12,433 nucleotides of DNA from an uncultured Planctomycetaceae bacterium (GTDB taxonomy: Bacteria; Planctomycetota; Planctomycetia; Pirellulales; UBA1268): NCBI GenBank assembly GCA_903885855.1, contig CAISKG010000225.1:1-12433 (forward strand), given 5' to 3'. Positions 6,550 through 12,433 of this stretch are shown here, one piece after another. The translations under genes were made by a program, and so were the position numbers. Within the stretch, counting starts at the first letter, position 1. The number at the start of each line of letters is the position of its first letter. The notes beneath the pieces are model-generated. The model had not been told where the DNA came from. It was given only the letters and a program-made list of their open reading frames with translations, and did no database searches.

Positions 6550-7539
6550 ATGCGTCCTCCATCCGATGCCCAGCCGGCGCCGTCCGATGCCCAGCCGGCA
6601 ATGCCTGATGCCCCACCTGCGGCGGTGCTTTTTCCCGGGCAGGGCGCGCAGTCGGTCGGCATGCTGGCCGATTGGATCGACGGCCACCCGGCGGCCCAGG
6701 CGCTGTTCGACCGCGCCGCCGAGATCCTGGGCTACGATCTGGCCGCGGTGTGCCGTGGCGGTCCCGCCGAGCGCCTCGACGCCACGGCGGTGAGCCAGCC
6801 GGCGATCCTGGTGACCAGCCTGGCGATGCTCGAGGTGCTCCGCGCCCGGCCCGAGGGGGCCGACGTCGACGCCGCGACGGTCACCGCCGGGCTGTCGCTG
6901 GGCGAGTATTCGGCGCTGGTCTTCGCCGGGGCCCTGGGCTTCGAGGACGCGCTGCGCCTGGTGGATGTTCGCGGACGGGCGATGCAGGCCTGCGCCGACG
7001 CCGCCCCGGGCGCGATGGTCGCCGTCCTGGGGCTCGAGCGCGACGCGGTGGCGGCGCTGTGCGACGCCCAACGCGCACGCGAGGTGCTCGTGGTGGCCAA
7101 CGTCCTCTGCCCCGGCAACATCGTGGTGTCGGGGGCCGCGGCGGCCTGCGCGAGGCTGCGCGACGCGGCCGCGGCGGCCGGGGCGATGAAGTGCGTTCCT
7201 CTGGGGGTGGCGGGGGCTTTCCACACGGCGCTGATGCGCGGCGCCATGGCGGAGCTCACCGAGGCGCTGGCGCGGACGCCGCTGGTGGTCCCGCGGATCC
7301 CCGTCGTGAGCAACGTCGACGCCCGGCCGCACACCGATCCCGACGAGCTGCGTCGCCTCCTCGCCTGCCAGCTGGTGGGGGTGGTCGAGTGGCAGGCCTC
7401 GATGGAGCACCTCCTCGCCCCCCGTGCCGCGGGCGGCCAGGGCGTGGTGCGGCTGTGGGAGGTGGGGCCCGGCCGCGTCCTCCGCGGCCTGCTCAAGCGC
7501 ATCGACCGCAAGATTCCCTGTGCCGGCGTCATCGACTGA
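6550..7539 (+). CDS. fabD: FabD, malonyl-CoA:ACP transacylase
   Basis: FabD moves malonate from CoA to the phosphopantetheine arm of AcpP, supplying the extender unit for fatty-acid elongation in the cytoplasm. The 329-aa protein has the oxyanion motif FPGQGAQ, the nucleophile elbow GLSLGEYS (S116) and the catalytic His in AFHTALM (H225). The elbow has Leu instead of the common His before the catalytic Ser, a known variation that keeps GxSxG. ATG 6550 was chosen because AGGGAGG (6536-6542) lies 7 bases upstream; GTG 6547 is an alternative. Relative to E. coli FabD, about 25 extra N-terminal residues consist of three heptapeptide repeats. An ATG at 6601 would skip most of these but has no good ribosome-binding site. 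Confidence 0.95.
   Translation: MRPPSDAQPAPSDAQPAMPDAPPAAVLFPGQGAQSVGMLADWIDGHPAAQALFDRAAEILGYDLAAVCRGGPAERLDATAVSQPAILVTSLAMLEVLRARPEGADVDAATVTAGLSLGEYSALVFAGALGFEDALRLVDVRGRAMQACADAAPGAMVAVLGLERDAVAALCDAQRAREVLVVANVLCPGNIVVSGAAAACARLRDAAAAAGAMKCVPLGVAGAFHTALMRGAMAELTEALARTPLVVPRIPVVSNVDARPHTDPDELRRLLACQLVGVVEWQASMEHLLAPRAAGGQGVVRLWEVGPGRVLRGLLKRIDRKIPCAGVID
6562..6624 (+). repeat. Tandem 21-base repeat in the 5' end of fabD
   Basis: Three 21-base units lie at 6562-6582, 6583-6603 and 6604-6624. The first two share 17 consecutive identical bases (TCCGATGCCCAGCCGGC) and the third matches the first at 15 of 21 positions. They encode SDAQPAP, SDAQPAM and PDAPPAA, a Pro/Ala-rich, probably flexible N-terminal extension. 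Confidence 0.8.
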
Positions 7540-7614
7540 CCGTCGGGTCCCCCCTGCCGGCGTCCTTCCGTTCCGACCCCTTTCCCCGATCGTCCCGTTC
7601 CCGAGGAGACACCG

Positions 7615-8394
7615 ATGGCCAAGGAACCCGACTCCGCACCGGCCCGACTGCGCGTCGATCTCGCCGGACAGGTGGCGGTCGTCACCGGTGCCTCCCAGGG
7701 GATCGGCCGCGCGATCGCCGAGACGCTCGCCGCCAACGGCGCCGTGGTGGCGCTCGTGGCCCGCAGCGCGGCGAAACTCGCGGAGGTGGCCGCGGCGATC
7801 CGGGCGGCCGGCGGGCGGGCGGAGGAGTTTCCCTGCGACGTGTCGAAGGGGGAGGCGGTGACGGCGGTCGTCGAGGGCGTGGTGGCCCGGCTGGGGCGGA
7901 TCGACATCCTCGTCAACAACGCCGGCGTGACGCGCGACACCCTCCTGCCGCGGATGAGCGACGAGGAGTGGGACGAGGTGCTGTCGACGAATCTCCGCGG
8001 CCCGTTCCTCTTCATGCGGGCCGTGAGCCGCCCGATGATGCAGCAGCGCTACGGGCGCATCGTGAACGTGGCCAGCGTCTCGGGGCTGATCGGCAACCCC
8101 GGGCAGGCCAACTACTCCGCTTCCAAGGCGGGACTCGTCGGCCTCACACGCACCGTCGCCAAGGAACTCGCGGGCCGGAAGATCACCGTCAACGCCGTCG
8201 CCCCGGGGTTCATCGCCAGCGAGATGACCGCGGCGCTCGGGCCGGTGCTGCTCGACGAGGTCAAGAAACGGGTGCCGGCGAAGCGCCTCGGCGAGGCGTG
8301 GGAGATCGCCGAGGCGGTGCTGTTCCTCGTGGCCCCGTCGTCGGGCTACCTGACGGCCCAGGTGGTGACCGTCGACGGCGGGTTGATCGGCTGA
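7615..8394 (+). CDS. fabG: FabG, 3-oxoacyl-ACP reductase
   Basis: FabG carries out the first reduction of the elongation cycle, turning 3-oxoacyl-ACP into 3-hydroxyacyl-ACP with NADPH. The 259-aa short-chain dehydrogenase has the cofactor motif TGASQGIG (24-31), NNAG, and the catalytic triad S154 (NVASVSG), Y167 and K171 (YSASK). The Ser-Tyr-Lys spacing of 13 and 4 is the same as in E. coli FabG. The C-terminus (VVTVDGGLIG) is typical. GAGGAGA (7603-7609) precedes the ATG. About 12 extra N-terminal residues precede the usual start of the Rossmann fold. It lies 75 bases after fabD and is probably on the same transcript. A hairpin after the stop and a new promoter suggest that acpP is also transcribed separately. 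Confidence 0.97.
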   Translation: MAKEPDSAPARLRVDLAGQVAVVTGASQGIGRAIAETLAANGAVVALVARSAAKLAEVAAAIRAAGGRAEEFPCDVSKGEAVTAVVEGVVARLGRIDILVNNAGVTRDTLLPRMSDEEWDEVLSTNLRGPFLFMRAVSRPMMQQRYGRIVNVASVSGLIGNPGQANYSASKAGLVGLTRTVAKELAGRKITVNAVAPGFIASEMTAALGPVLLDEVKKRVPAKRLGEAWEIAEAVLFLVAPSSGYLTAQVVTVDGGLIG

Positions 8395-8412
8395 GGGCCC
8401 GGTGACGGCCGG

Positions 8413-8437
8413 GGCCGGGAGTCGCCCGGCCGGGTTT
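8413..8437 (+). terminator. Possible terminator after fabG
   Basis: GGCCGGG (8413-8419) and CCCGGCC (8425-8431) form a perfect 7-bp stem with loop AGTCG. Only TTT follows, after three G, so this may be a weak or attenuating terminator rather than a full stop. Confidence 0.4.
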
Positions 8438-8472
8438 CGGGGGATTGGGCAGAATCCGTCGGTTGTTCGGTC

Positions 8473-8502
8473 TGGACAGTCTGGGGATCGCGCGGGTATA
8501 TC
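8473..8502 (+). promoter_or_regulatory. Promoter of acpP
   Basis: TGGACA (8473-8478), 18-base spacer, TATATC (8497-8502). The -35 matches 5 of 6 and the -10 matches 4 of 6 consensus positions, in a relatively AT-rich patch. Transcription would start near 8509, leaving an untranslated leader of about 274 bases before acpP. Confidence 0.55.
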
Positions 8503-8589
8503 GTGTCGGCCCGGGTTCCGGGGCCCCCCCGACGGGCTCCTGAGCGCCTCCCTCCGTCGTCCCCCGCGGACCGAGGGGACCGGGAACGC

Positions 8590-8695
8590 GGAATCGGTTG
8601 AGGAAGTCGGGGTGGAGCGACACAATTCCAGACCCGGCGGGGTTCCGCCCGAATCTCTGTCGGTGGGCCATCGGCCGCGGAACGCAACCGATTCC
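8590..8695 (+). ncRNA. Candidate structured RNA element in the acpP leader
   Basis: GGAATCGGTTG (8590-8600) and CAACCGATTCC (8685-8695) are perfectly complementary over 11 bases and would close a domain of 106 bases. Inside, GGAA (8602-8605)/TTCC (8626-8629) stacks on GTCG (8606-8609)/CGAC (8618-8621) with a 4-base bulge, and GGCGG (8636-8640)/CCGCC (8645-8649) forms a hairpin with loop GGTT. A weak third hairpin is possible at 8661-8676. Together this would be a multibranched junction. Upstream, CCCTC (8550-8554)/GAGGG (8573-8577) encloses GTCC/GGAC. No open frame here looks coding. It could be a cis-regulatory leader of acpP or a separate small RNA. I do not recognise it as a known riboswitch class. 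Pairings were found by eye. Confidence 0.4.
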
Positions 8696-8732
8696 CCATT
8701 CGACCCCCGGCGCTAATTCGTCCGTTTCGACC

Positions 8733-8774
8733 CGTGCCGTCGAGCCCCGCCCGGTGGTCGGCACGTCAGGAGGA
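8733..8774 (+). promoter_or_regulatory. Hairpin and ribosome-binding site before acpP
   Basis: CGTGCCG (8733-8739) pairs perfectly with CGGCACG (8759-8765). Two bases later comes AGGAGGA (8768-8774), a near-ideal Shine-Dalgarno sequence 8 bases before the GTG start at 8783. The stem ends almost at the ribosome-binding site, so it could influence initiation. The ribosome-binding site decides the GTG start. Confidence 0.5.
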
Positions 8775-8782
8775 TTCATAAG

Positions 8783-9019
8783 GTGGCTTCCGTTCTAGAA
8801 CGCGTGAAAGACATCGTCTCGTCGCAGCTCGGCGTGAGCCGGGAGCAGATCACGCCGGAAACGTCGTTCATCAACGATCTCGGTGCCGACTCGCTCGACA
8901 CCGTGGAGTTGGTCATGGAACTCGAGGAAGAGTTCGAGATCAACATCCCTGATGACGCTGCGGAGAAGATCCAGACGGTCGGTCAGGCCGTCGAGTTCAT
9001 CGAGAAGCACCAGTCCTGA
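8783..9019 (+). CDS. acpP: Acyl carrier protein
   Basis: AcpP carries the growing acyl chain on a phosphopantetheine arm through fatty-acid synthesis. The 78-aa acidic protein has the hallmark LGADSLDTVELVMELE, with S37 as the attachment site, followed by the recognition helix and IPDDAAEKIQTVG. Length and sequence are typical of the highly conserved bacterial family. The start is GTG, supported by AGGAGGA 8 bases upstream; starting such an abundant protein with GTG may be compensated by the strong ribosome-binding site. It has its own promoter candidate and a long leader rich in inverted repeats. fabF begins 11 bases after the stop, so the two genes are very likely co-transcribed and perhaps translationally coupled. 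Confidence 0.98.
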   Translation: MASVLERVKDIVSSQLGVSREQITPETSFINDLGADSLDTVELVMELEEEFEINIPDDAAEKIQTVGQAVEFIEKHQS

Positions 9020-9030
9020 CGGGGCGGTCC

Positions 9031-10269
9031 ATGAAGCGGCGTGCGGTGGTCACCGGCCTGGGGGCGGTCACGCCCTTGGGGCGGCGGATCGACCTTGTGT
9101 GGGAGCGCCTCCTGGCCGGGGAGAGCGGTGTCGGTCCGATCACTCTTTTCGACGTGGCCGGCTACCGCGTGCAATTCGGCGGCCAGGTTCCCTGGGAGCC
9201 GGAGAACGAGGGGATCGCGGGGCCGAAGGAGCTCAAGCGGCTCGATCGGTTCACGCAGTTCGCGATCGCCGCCGCGAAGGACGCGGTCGCCGATTCGGGC
9301 ATCGACTTCGCGGCGGAGGATCCGTTCCGCTGCGGCGTGGTGATCGGATCGGGCATCGGCGGATTGTGGGAGTTCGAGGTCCAGGAGGAGCGTCTCCTCC
9401 ACAAGGGCATCGACAAGGTCTCCCCGTTCACGATCCCCAAGCTGATGGTCAATTCGGCCAGCGGCCACGTCTCGAGCCTGTATGGCGTCAAGGGGCCGAA
9501 CTTCGCCGTGGCCACCGCGTGCGCCAGTGCGGCCAACTCCATCGGCAGCGCCCTGCGGGCCATCCAGCACGGCGATGCCGACGTGATGATCACCGGGGCG
9601 AGCGAAGCGGCGCTGACGCCGATCGGTCTGGCTGGCTTCCAGAACATGCGCGCCCTGTCCTTCCGCGCCGACGACCCGCGGCGGGCGAGCCGGCCGTTCG
9701 ACGCCGATCGCGACGGCTTCGTCCTGGCCGAGGGGGCCGGCGTGGTGGTGATCGAGGAGGAGGAGCACGCCCGGAAGCGCGGGGCCAGGATCTACGCCGA
9801 ATTGTGCGGCTACGGCGCCAGCGGCGACGCCGGCCACATCACGCAGCCCGACGAGGAGGGGCGCGGGGCCGCGCAGGCCATGGCGATGGCCCTCGCGGAC
9901 GCCGGGCTGTCCCCCTCGGACGTCGGGTACATCAACGCCCACGGCACGAGCACCCCGCTGGGCGACCAGGCCGAGACCCGCGCCGTGAAGCGTGTCTTCG
10001 GATCCCACGCCCGGCACGTGCCGATCTCGAGCACGAAGAGCCATCTCGGCCACACCCTCGGCGCCAGCGGCGGGATCGAACTGGTCGTCTGCGCGCTGAC
10101 GATCGACCGCGGTGTGATCCATCCCACGATCAACCTCGAGAACCCGGACCCCGAGTGCGATCTCGACTACGTGCCCGGCACGCCGCGCGACGTGCGGGTC
10201 CGCGTGGCGATGAGCAACAGTTTCGGCTTCGGCGGCCACAACGCCTCGCTGGTGCTCGTGCGCCGCTGA
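9031..10269 (+). CDS. fabF: FabF, 3-oxoacyl-ACP synthase II
   Basis: FabF condenses malonyl-ACP with acyl-ACP, extending the chain by two carbons with loss of CO2. The 412-aa length is the family norm. The catalytic set is complete: C164 in TACAS, H304 in NAHGTSTP, K336 in STKSHLG and H341 in GHTLGA. The glycine-rich C-terminal motif SNSFGFGGHN is present, as is FDADRDGFVLAEGAG. The ribosome-binding site is weak (GGGG at 9021-9024) and the start is only 11 bases after acpP, which suggests coupling. As fabB and fabH are not in this window, it may be the main elongating enzyme here. A non-catalytic paralogue follows after 52 bases. Confidence 0.97.
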   Translation: MKRRAVVTGLGAVTPLGRRIDLVWERLLAGESGVGPITLFDVAGYRVQFGGQVPWEPENEGIAGPKELKRLDRFTQFAIAAAKDAVADSGIDFAAEDPFRCGVVIGSGIGGLWEFEVQEERLLHKGIDKVSPFTIPKLMVNSASGHVSSLYGVKGPNFAVATACASAANSIGSALRAIQHGDADVMITGASEAALTPIGLAGFQNMRALSFRADDPRRASRPFDADRDGFVLAEGAGVVVIEEEEHARKRGARIYAELCGYGASGDAGHITQPDEEGRGAAQAMAMALADAGLSPSDVGYINAHGTSTPLGDQAETRAVKRVFGSHARHVPISSTKSHLGHTLGASGGIELVVCALTIDRGVIHPTINLENPDPECDLDYVPGTPRDVRVRVAMSNSFGFGGHNASLVLVRR

Positions 10270-10321
10270 GCCCGCGTCCCGTCGCCCGCGGGAGGACGGG
10301 ACCGCCTCCAGGAAGACCGCG

Positions 10322-11635
10322 ATGACGTCCGCCGACCGCCGCCGCGTCGTGATCACCGGGATGGGGGTGGTGTCGCCGTTCGGGCTCTCCCCCGACGAGC
10401 TGTGGAGCGGGCTCGTGGCGGCCAGGAGCGCCGTCGGACCGATCGGACTGTTCTGCACCGACGGCCTGCCCCTCCACCACGGCGCCGAGGCGCGGGCCTT
10501 CACCGGCGAGATCGACAATTTCGGGGCCCTGGAGTCGGAGACGAAGAAGGCGATCCGCAAGGGCCTCAAGGTGATGTGCCGCGAGAGCCAGATGGCGGTG
10601 GCCGCGGCGCAGCGCGCCCTCCACGACTGCGGGCTGCCCCCTGCCGCACGCGTGCCCGAGCGATTCGGATGCGTGTTCGGCTCCGATTACATGCTCACGC
10701 TCCCGGAGGATTTCACCGCCGGCGTGGCCGCCTGCCGCTCCGAGACGTCGGACTTCGAATTCGATCGCTGGGCCGCCGACGGCATGCCGCTGCTCAATCC
10801 GCTCTGGCTGCTCAAGTACCTCCCGAACATGCCCGCCAGCCACATCGCCATCTACAACGACCTCCGCGGACCGAGCAACTCGCTCACGGTCCGTGAGGCC
10901 AGCGGCCACGCCGCCGTGGCCGAGGCGACGATGACGATCCAGCGCGGCGCGGCCGACGTCATGCTCGCCGGCGCCACCGGGACGCGCGTCCATCCGATGA
11001 AGACGGTCCACGCCCTGCAGAGCGAGCAGGTGGCGCTGGGGCCCGGCGAGCCGACCACCTGGAGCCGGCCCTTCGACCGCCTGCGGCAGGGCATGGTCCT
11101 CGGCGAGGGGGCGGCGGTGCTGGTGCTCGAGGAGCTCGCGCACGCCCGGAAGCGCGGGGCCACGATCCACGGCGAGGTGCTGGGGTACGCGTCGCGCCAT
11201 GTCGCCGATCGGCTCAACATCGGCCGGCGGCGCGAGGCGCTGGCCAGTGCCCTGCGCCGGGCGCTCGAGATGGCGGCCCTCCCGGCGGGGCGCCCGGGGC
11301 ACGTGCACGCCTTCGGCCTGGGCACCGTGGGCAGCGACCGCGACGAGGCGGCGGCGTTCGAGGAGACGCTCGGCGCCGGCAGCGGGGTACCCGTCGTGGC
11401 GGCCAAGGCGAACGTCGGCAACCTCGGTGCCGCCGCGGGCCTGTCCGAGTGCGTGGCGAGCCTGCGTGCCCTGCGGCACGGCACCCTCTTCCCGCTGCTC
11501 AACCACCACGAACCCGATCCGGAGTGCCCGATCCGGCCCGCCACGGCGGGGGACGAGGCGGGCGGATCGTTCGTGTCGCTGTCGGTGACCCCCCAGGGGC
11601 AGGCCGGCGCGGTGGTGATCGGCACCGCGGAGTGA
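10322..11635 (+). CDS. Ketosynthase-like protein lacking all catalytic Cys/His residues (KS-beta/chain-length-factor-like)
   Basis: The 437-aa protein follows the FabF fold from end to end: VVITGMGVVSPFG start, FDRLRQGMVLGEGAAVLVLEE, KANVGNLGAAAGL and C-terminal FVSLSVTP. Every catalytic position is changed. The nucleophile Cys is E192 (VREASGHA against TACASAAN), the first His is F331 (HAFGLGT against NAHGTST) and the second His is N367; the structural Lys is kept (K362). Spacing between these positions (139, 31, 5) equals FabF (140, 32, 5) within one residue, so the alignment is secure. It therefore cannot condense by the known mechanism. Type II polyketide chain-length factors likewise lack the Cys, pair with an active ketosynthase and are encoded next to it, as here. 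A FabF partner setting chain length is the best inference. AGGAAGA (10310-10316) precedes the ATG. Confidence 0.88.
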   Translation: MTSADRRRVVITGMGVVSPFGLSPDELWSGLVAARSAVGPIGLFCTDGLPLHHGAEARAFTGEIDNFGALESETKKAIRKGLKVMCRESQMAVAAAQRALHDCGLPPAARVPERFGCVFGSDYMLTLPEDFTAGVAACRSETSDFEFDRWAADGMPLLNPLWLLKYLPNMPASHIAIYNDLRGPSNSLTVREASGHAAVAEATMTIQRGAADVMLAGATGTRVHPMKTVHALQSEQVALGPGEPTTWSRPFDRLRQGMVLGEGAAVLVLEELAHARKRGATIHGEVLGYASRHVADRLNIGRRREALASALRRALEMAALPAGRPGHVHAFGLGTVGSDRDEAAAFEETLGAGSGVPVVAAKANVGNLGAAAGLSECVASLRALRHGTLFPLLNHHEPDPECPIRPATAGDEAGGSFVSLSVTPQGQAGAVVIGTAE

Positions 11636-11689
11636 GGCCCCGCGGAGCGGGTTCGCCGCCGGATCGCCGCGGGTGGCGGCCGGGGCCTC
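11634..11689 (+). terminator. Long GC-rich hairpin overlapping the stop codon
   Basis: GAGGCCCCG (11634-11642, starting inside the TGA) pairs perfectly with CGGGGCCTC (11681-11689), and GCCGCC (11655-11660) pairs with GGCGGC (11675-11680) inside. No T run follows, so it is not a classical intrinsic terminator. It may protect the 3' end or assist a factor-dependent stop at the end of the acpP-fabF unit. Confidence 0.35.
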
Positions 11690-11714
11690 GCCCCCGCGCG
11701 GAGGCCGGCGCTGC

Positions 11715-11743
11715 TTGACAGTCCCTCCGCCCGCCCCTACCTT
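11715..11743 (+). promoter_or_regulatory. Strong promoter of nusA
   Basis: TTGACA (11715-11720, perfect consensus), 17-base spacer, TACCTT (11738-11743, 3 of 6 with the key T, A and final T present). Optimal spacing and the position at the start of the gap before nusA make it the best promoter candidate in the window. The start would be near 11750. Confidence 0.65.
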
Positions 11744-11749
11744 TGCGGG

Positions 11750-12022
11750 TTGTGACTCGTGGAGGTGGCTGCTGGAGTCCGGACGCTGCCGTCGCCGTGC
11801 GCCGCTGGGAGATGTGTCCCGGCGGGCCCGGGGGCGGTGGGTGACCAGTTCGTGTGTGGCGTCGGCCGGTCGGCGGGTGCCTCGCGGGCAGAGATGCTCC
11901 GCGGGCACGGTGCCGCGGGCAGGGCCGACATTCGCAAGGTCGTGGCCGCAGCACCCCCCCACGGGTGACGGTCCGCAACGACCCGCCACGCCTGATCGCC
12001 GAGAGCGTCCTCCGGGACTCCC
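11750..12022 (+). other. Long nusA leader with potential RNA structure
   Basis: About 273 untranslated bases lie between the promoter and nusA. GGAGTCCGG (11774-11782) can pair with CCGGGACTCC (12012-12021, one bulged G), which directly abuts the start codon. CCGCTGGGA (11802-11810) and TCCCGGCGG (11817-11825) form a 9-bp hairpin with loop GATGTG, one pair being G-U. CCGCG-GCA (11899-11907 with one bulge) pairs with TGCCGCGG (11911-11918). The octamer CGCGGGCA occurs three times (11883, 11900, 11914). No rimP gene, tRNA or convincing small frame is present. Structure is inferred from pairing only. Confidence 0.35.
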
Positions 12023-12433
12023 ATGAAGCCTGAAGAAATCCTCCGCATCGTCGACGCGATCCATCGCGACAAGGGGATCGACAAGGAGATCGTCTTCCAG
12101 GCGATCGAGGCGGCCCTCGTCACCGCGCTCACGAAGCAATACGGCGAAACCGCCGACATCCGCATCGAGATCGACCGCGCCAACGGCCGCGTCCAGGGGT
12201 CGCGCGACGGCGCGGCCATCGACACCACCGAGCTCTCCGGCCGGATCGGCGCCCAGACCGCCAAGCAGGTGATCATCCAGAAGATCCGCGAGGCGGAGCG
12301 CGACGCGATCCACGACGAGTTCGAGGAGCAGCTCGGCCAGATGGTGTCGGGCGTCGTCACCCGCTTCGAGGGGGCGACGGCCACGGTCACCGTGGGCAGC
12401 ACCGAGACGATCCTGCCGCGCAGCGAGCAGATC
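12023..12433 (+). CDS. nusA: NusA, transcription termination/antitermination factor (N-terminal part)
   Basis: NusA binds RNA polymerase and RNA and modulates pausing, termination and antitermination. The first 137 residues are present and the gene runs off the right edge. Residues about 1-100 are the polymerase-binding N-terminal domain, with EAALVTALTKQYG and the family signature GRIGAQTAKQVIIQKIREAERD. The S1 RNA-binding domain begins around MVSGVVTRFEG and continues to LPRSEQI. The N-terminal domain is shorter than in E. coli, with a brief connector (about GRVQGSRDG) before the signature. No strong Shine-Dalgarno sequence is near the ATG; the bases just upstream could pair with the 5' leader. 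rimP, usually directly upstream, is absent. Confidence 0.97.
   Translation, partial: MKPEEILRIVDAIHRDKGIDKEIVFQAIEAALVTALTKQYGETADIRIEIDRANGRVQGSRDGAAIDTTELSGRIGAQTAKQVIIQKIREAERDAIHDEFEEQLGQMVSGVVTRFEGATATVTVGSTETILPRSEQI

Noticed and set aside
6889..6903. Leu in place of His in the FabD nucleophile motif as a sign of inactivation
   Set aside because: The GxSxG core, the catalytic His and the oxyanion motif are intact, and Leu at this position is an accepted family variant.
8396..8782. Known RNA genes (SRP RNA, tmRNA, RNase P RNA, 6S) or a tRNA in the fabG-acpP gap
   Set aside because: The SRP GGAAGG...AGCAGC core, tmRNA tRNA-like ends and RNase P conserved blocks are not seen, and no cloverleaf can be folded.
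8883..10325. Long alternative + frame across acpP and fabF
   Set aside because: The translation is Arg/Gly-rich without motifs, while acpP and fabF in the other frames are unmistakable.
10322..11635. Annotation as an active FabB or FabF
   Set aside because: All three catalytic Cys/His positions are replaced, so the condensing activity should not be assigned.
11759..11968. 69-codon open frame in the nusA leader, considered as rimP or a leader peptide
   Set aside because: It has no RimP-like sequence, is too short and its composition resembles random GC-rich DNA.

Overview
The window is GC-rich bacterial chromosome, almost entirely coding on the + strand. Gene content and protein style point to a planctomycete, probably of the Pirellulales type: an unusual RuvA, an rpmF-fabD-fabG-acpP-fabF order without plsX or fabH, a second ketosynthase-like gene after fabF, and nusA without rimP in front. 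This assignment rests on recalled family features, not on a search.

Layout. (1) 1-539: a weakly supported minus-strand gene running off the left edge, then mostly non-coding DNA with a possible divergent promoter. (2) 540-3557: a large three-part membrane protein made of an MFS lysophospholipid-transporter-like part, a PlsC-type acyltransferase and a C-terminal remnant of an acyl-ACP/CoA synthetase. (3) 3591-3664: tRNA-Arg(ACG). (4) 3724-6212: ruvC, ruvA and ruvB, the complete Holliday-junction resolvasome. (5) 6260-11689: the fatty-acid synthesis block, with a promoter, rpmF (59 aa), fabD and fabG; then a 388-base gap holding a promoter and a leader with strong inverted repeats; then acpP, fabF and a ketosynthase homologue whose Cys-His-His catalytic residues are all replaced. 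(6) 11715-12433: a near-consensus promoter, a leader of about 270 bases and the 5' part of nusA.

How the genes work together. FabD loads malonate onto AcpP, FabF condenses and FabG reduces. The degenerate ketosynthase next to fabF is arranged like the KS-alpha/KS-beta (chain-length factor) pair of type II polyketide synthases, so it may be a non-catalytic partner of FabF. The transporter/acyltransferase fusion is also a lipid gene, but it is separated from this block by the ruv genes. RuvA, RuvB and RuvC act together on recombination intermediates.

Most worth a second look: the catalytically dead ketosynthase, the acpP leader with an 11-bp perfect closing helix, the collapsed adenylation domain of the fusion protein, and the nusA leader with a possible helix next to the start codon. 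RNA-structure statements come from base-pairing read by eye in GC-rich DNA, where chance helices are common, and are scored accordingly.
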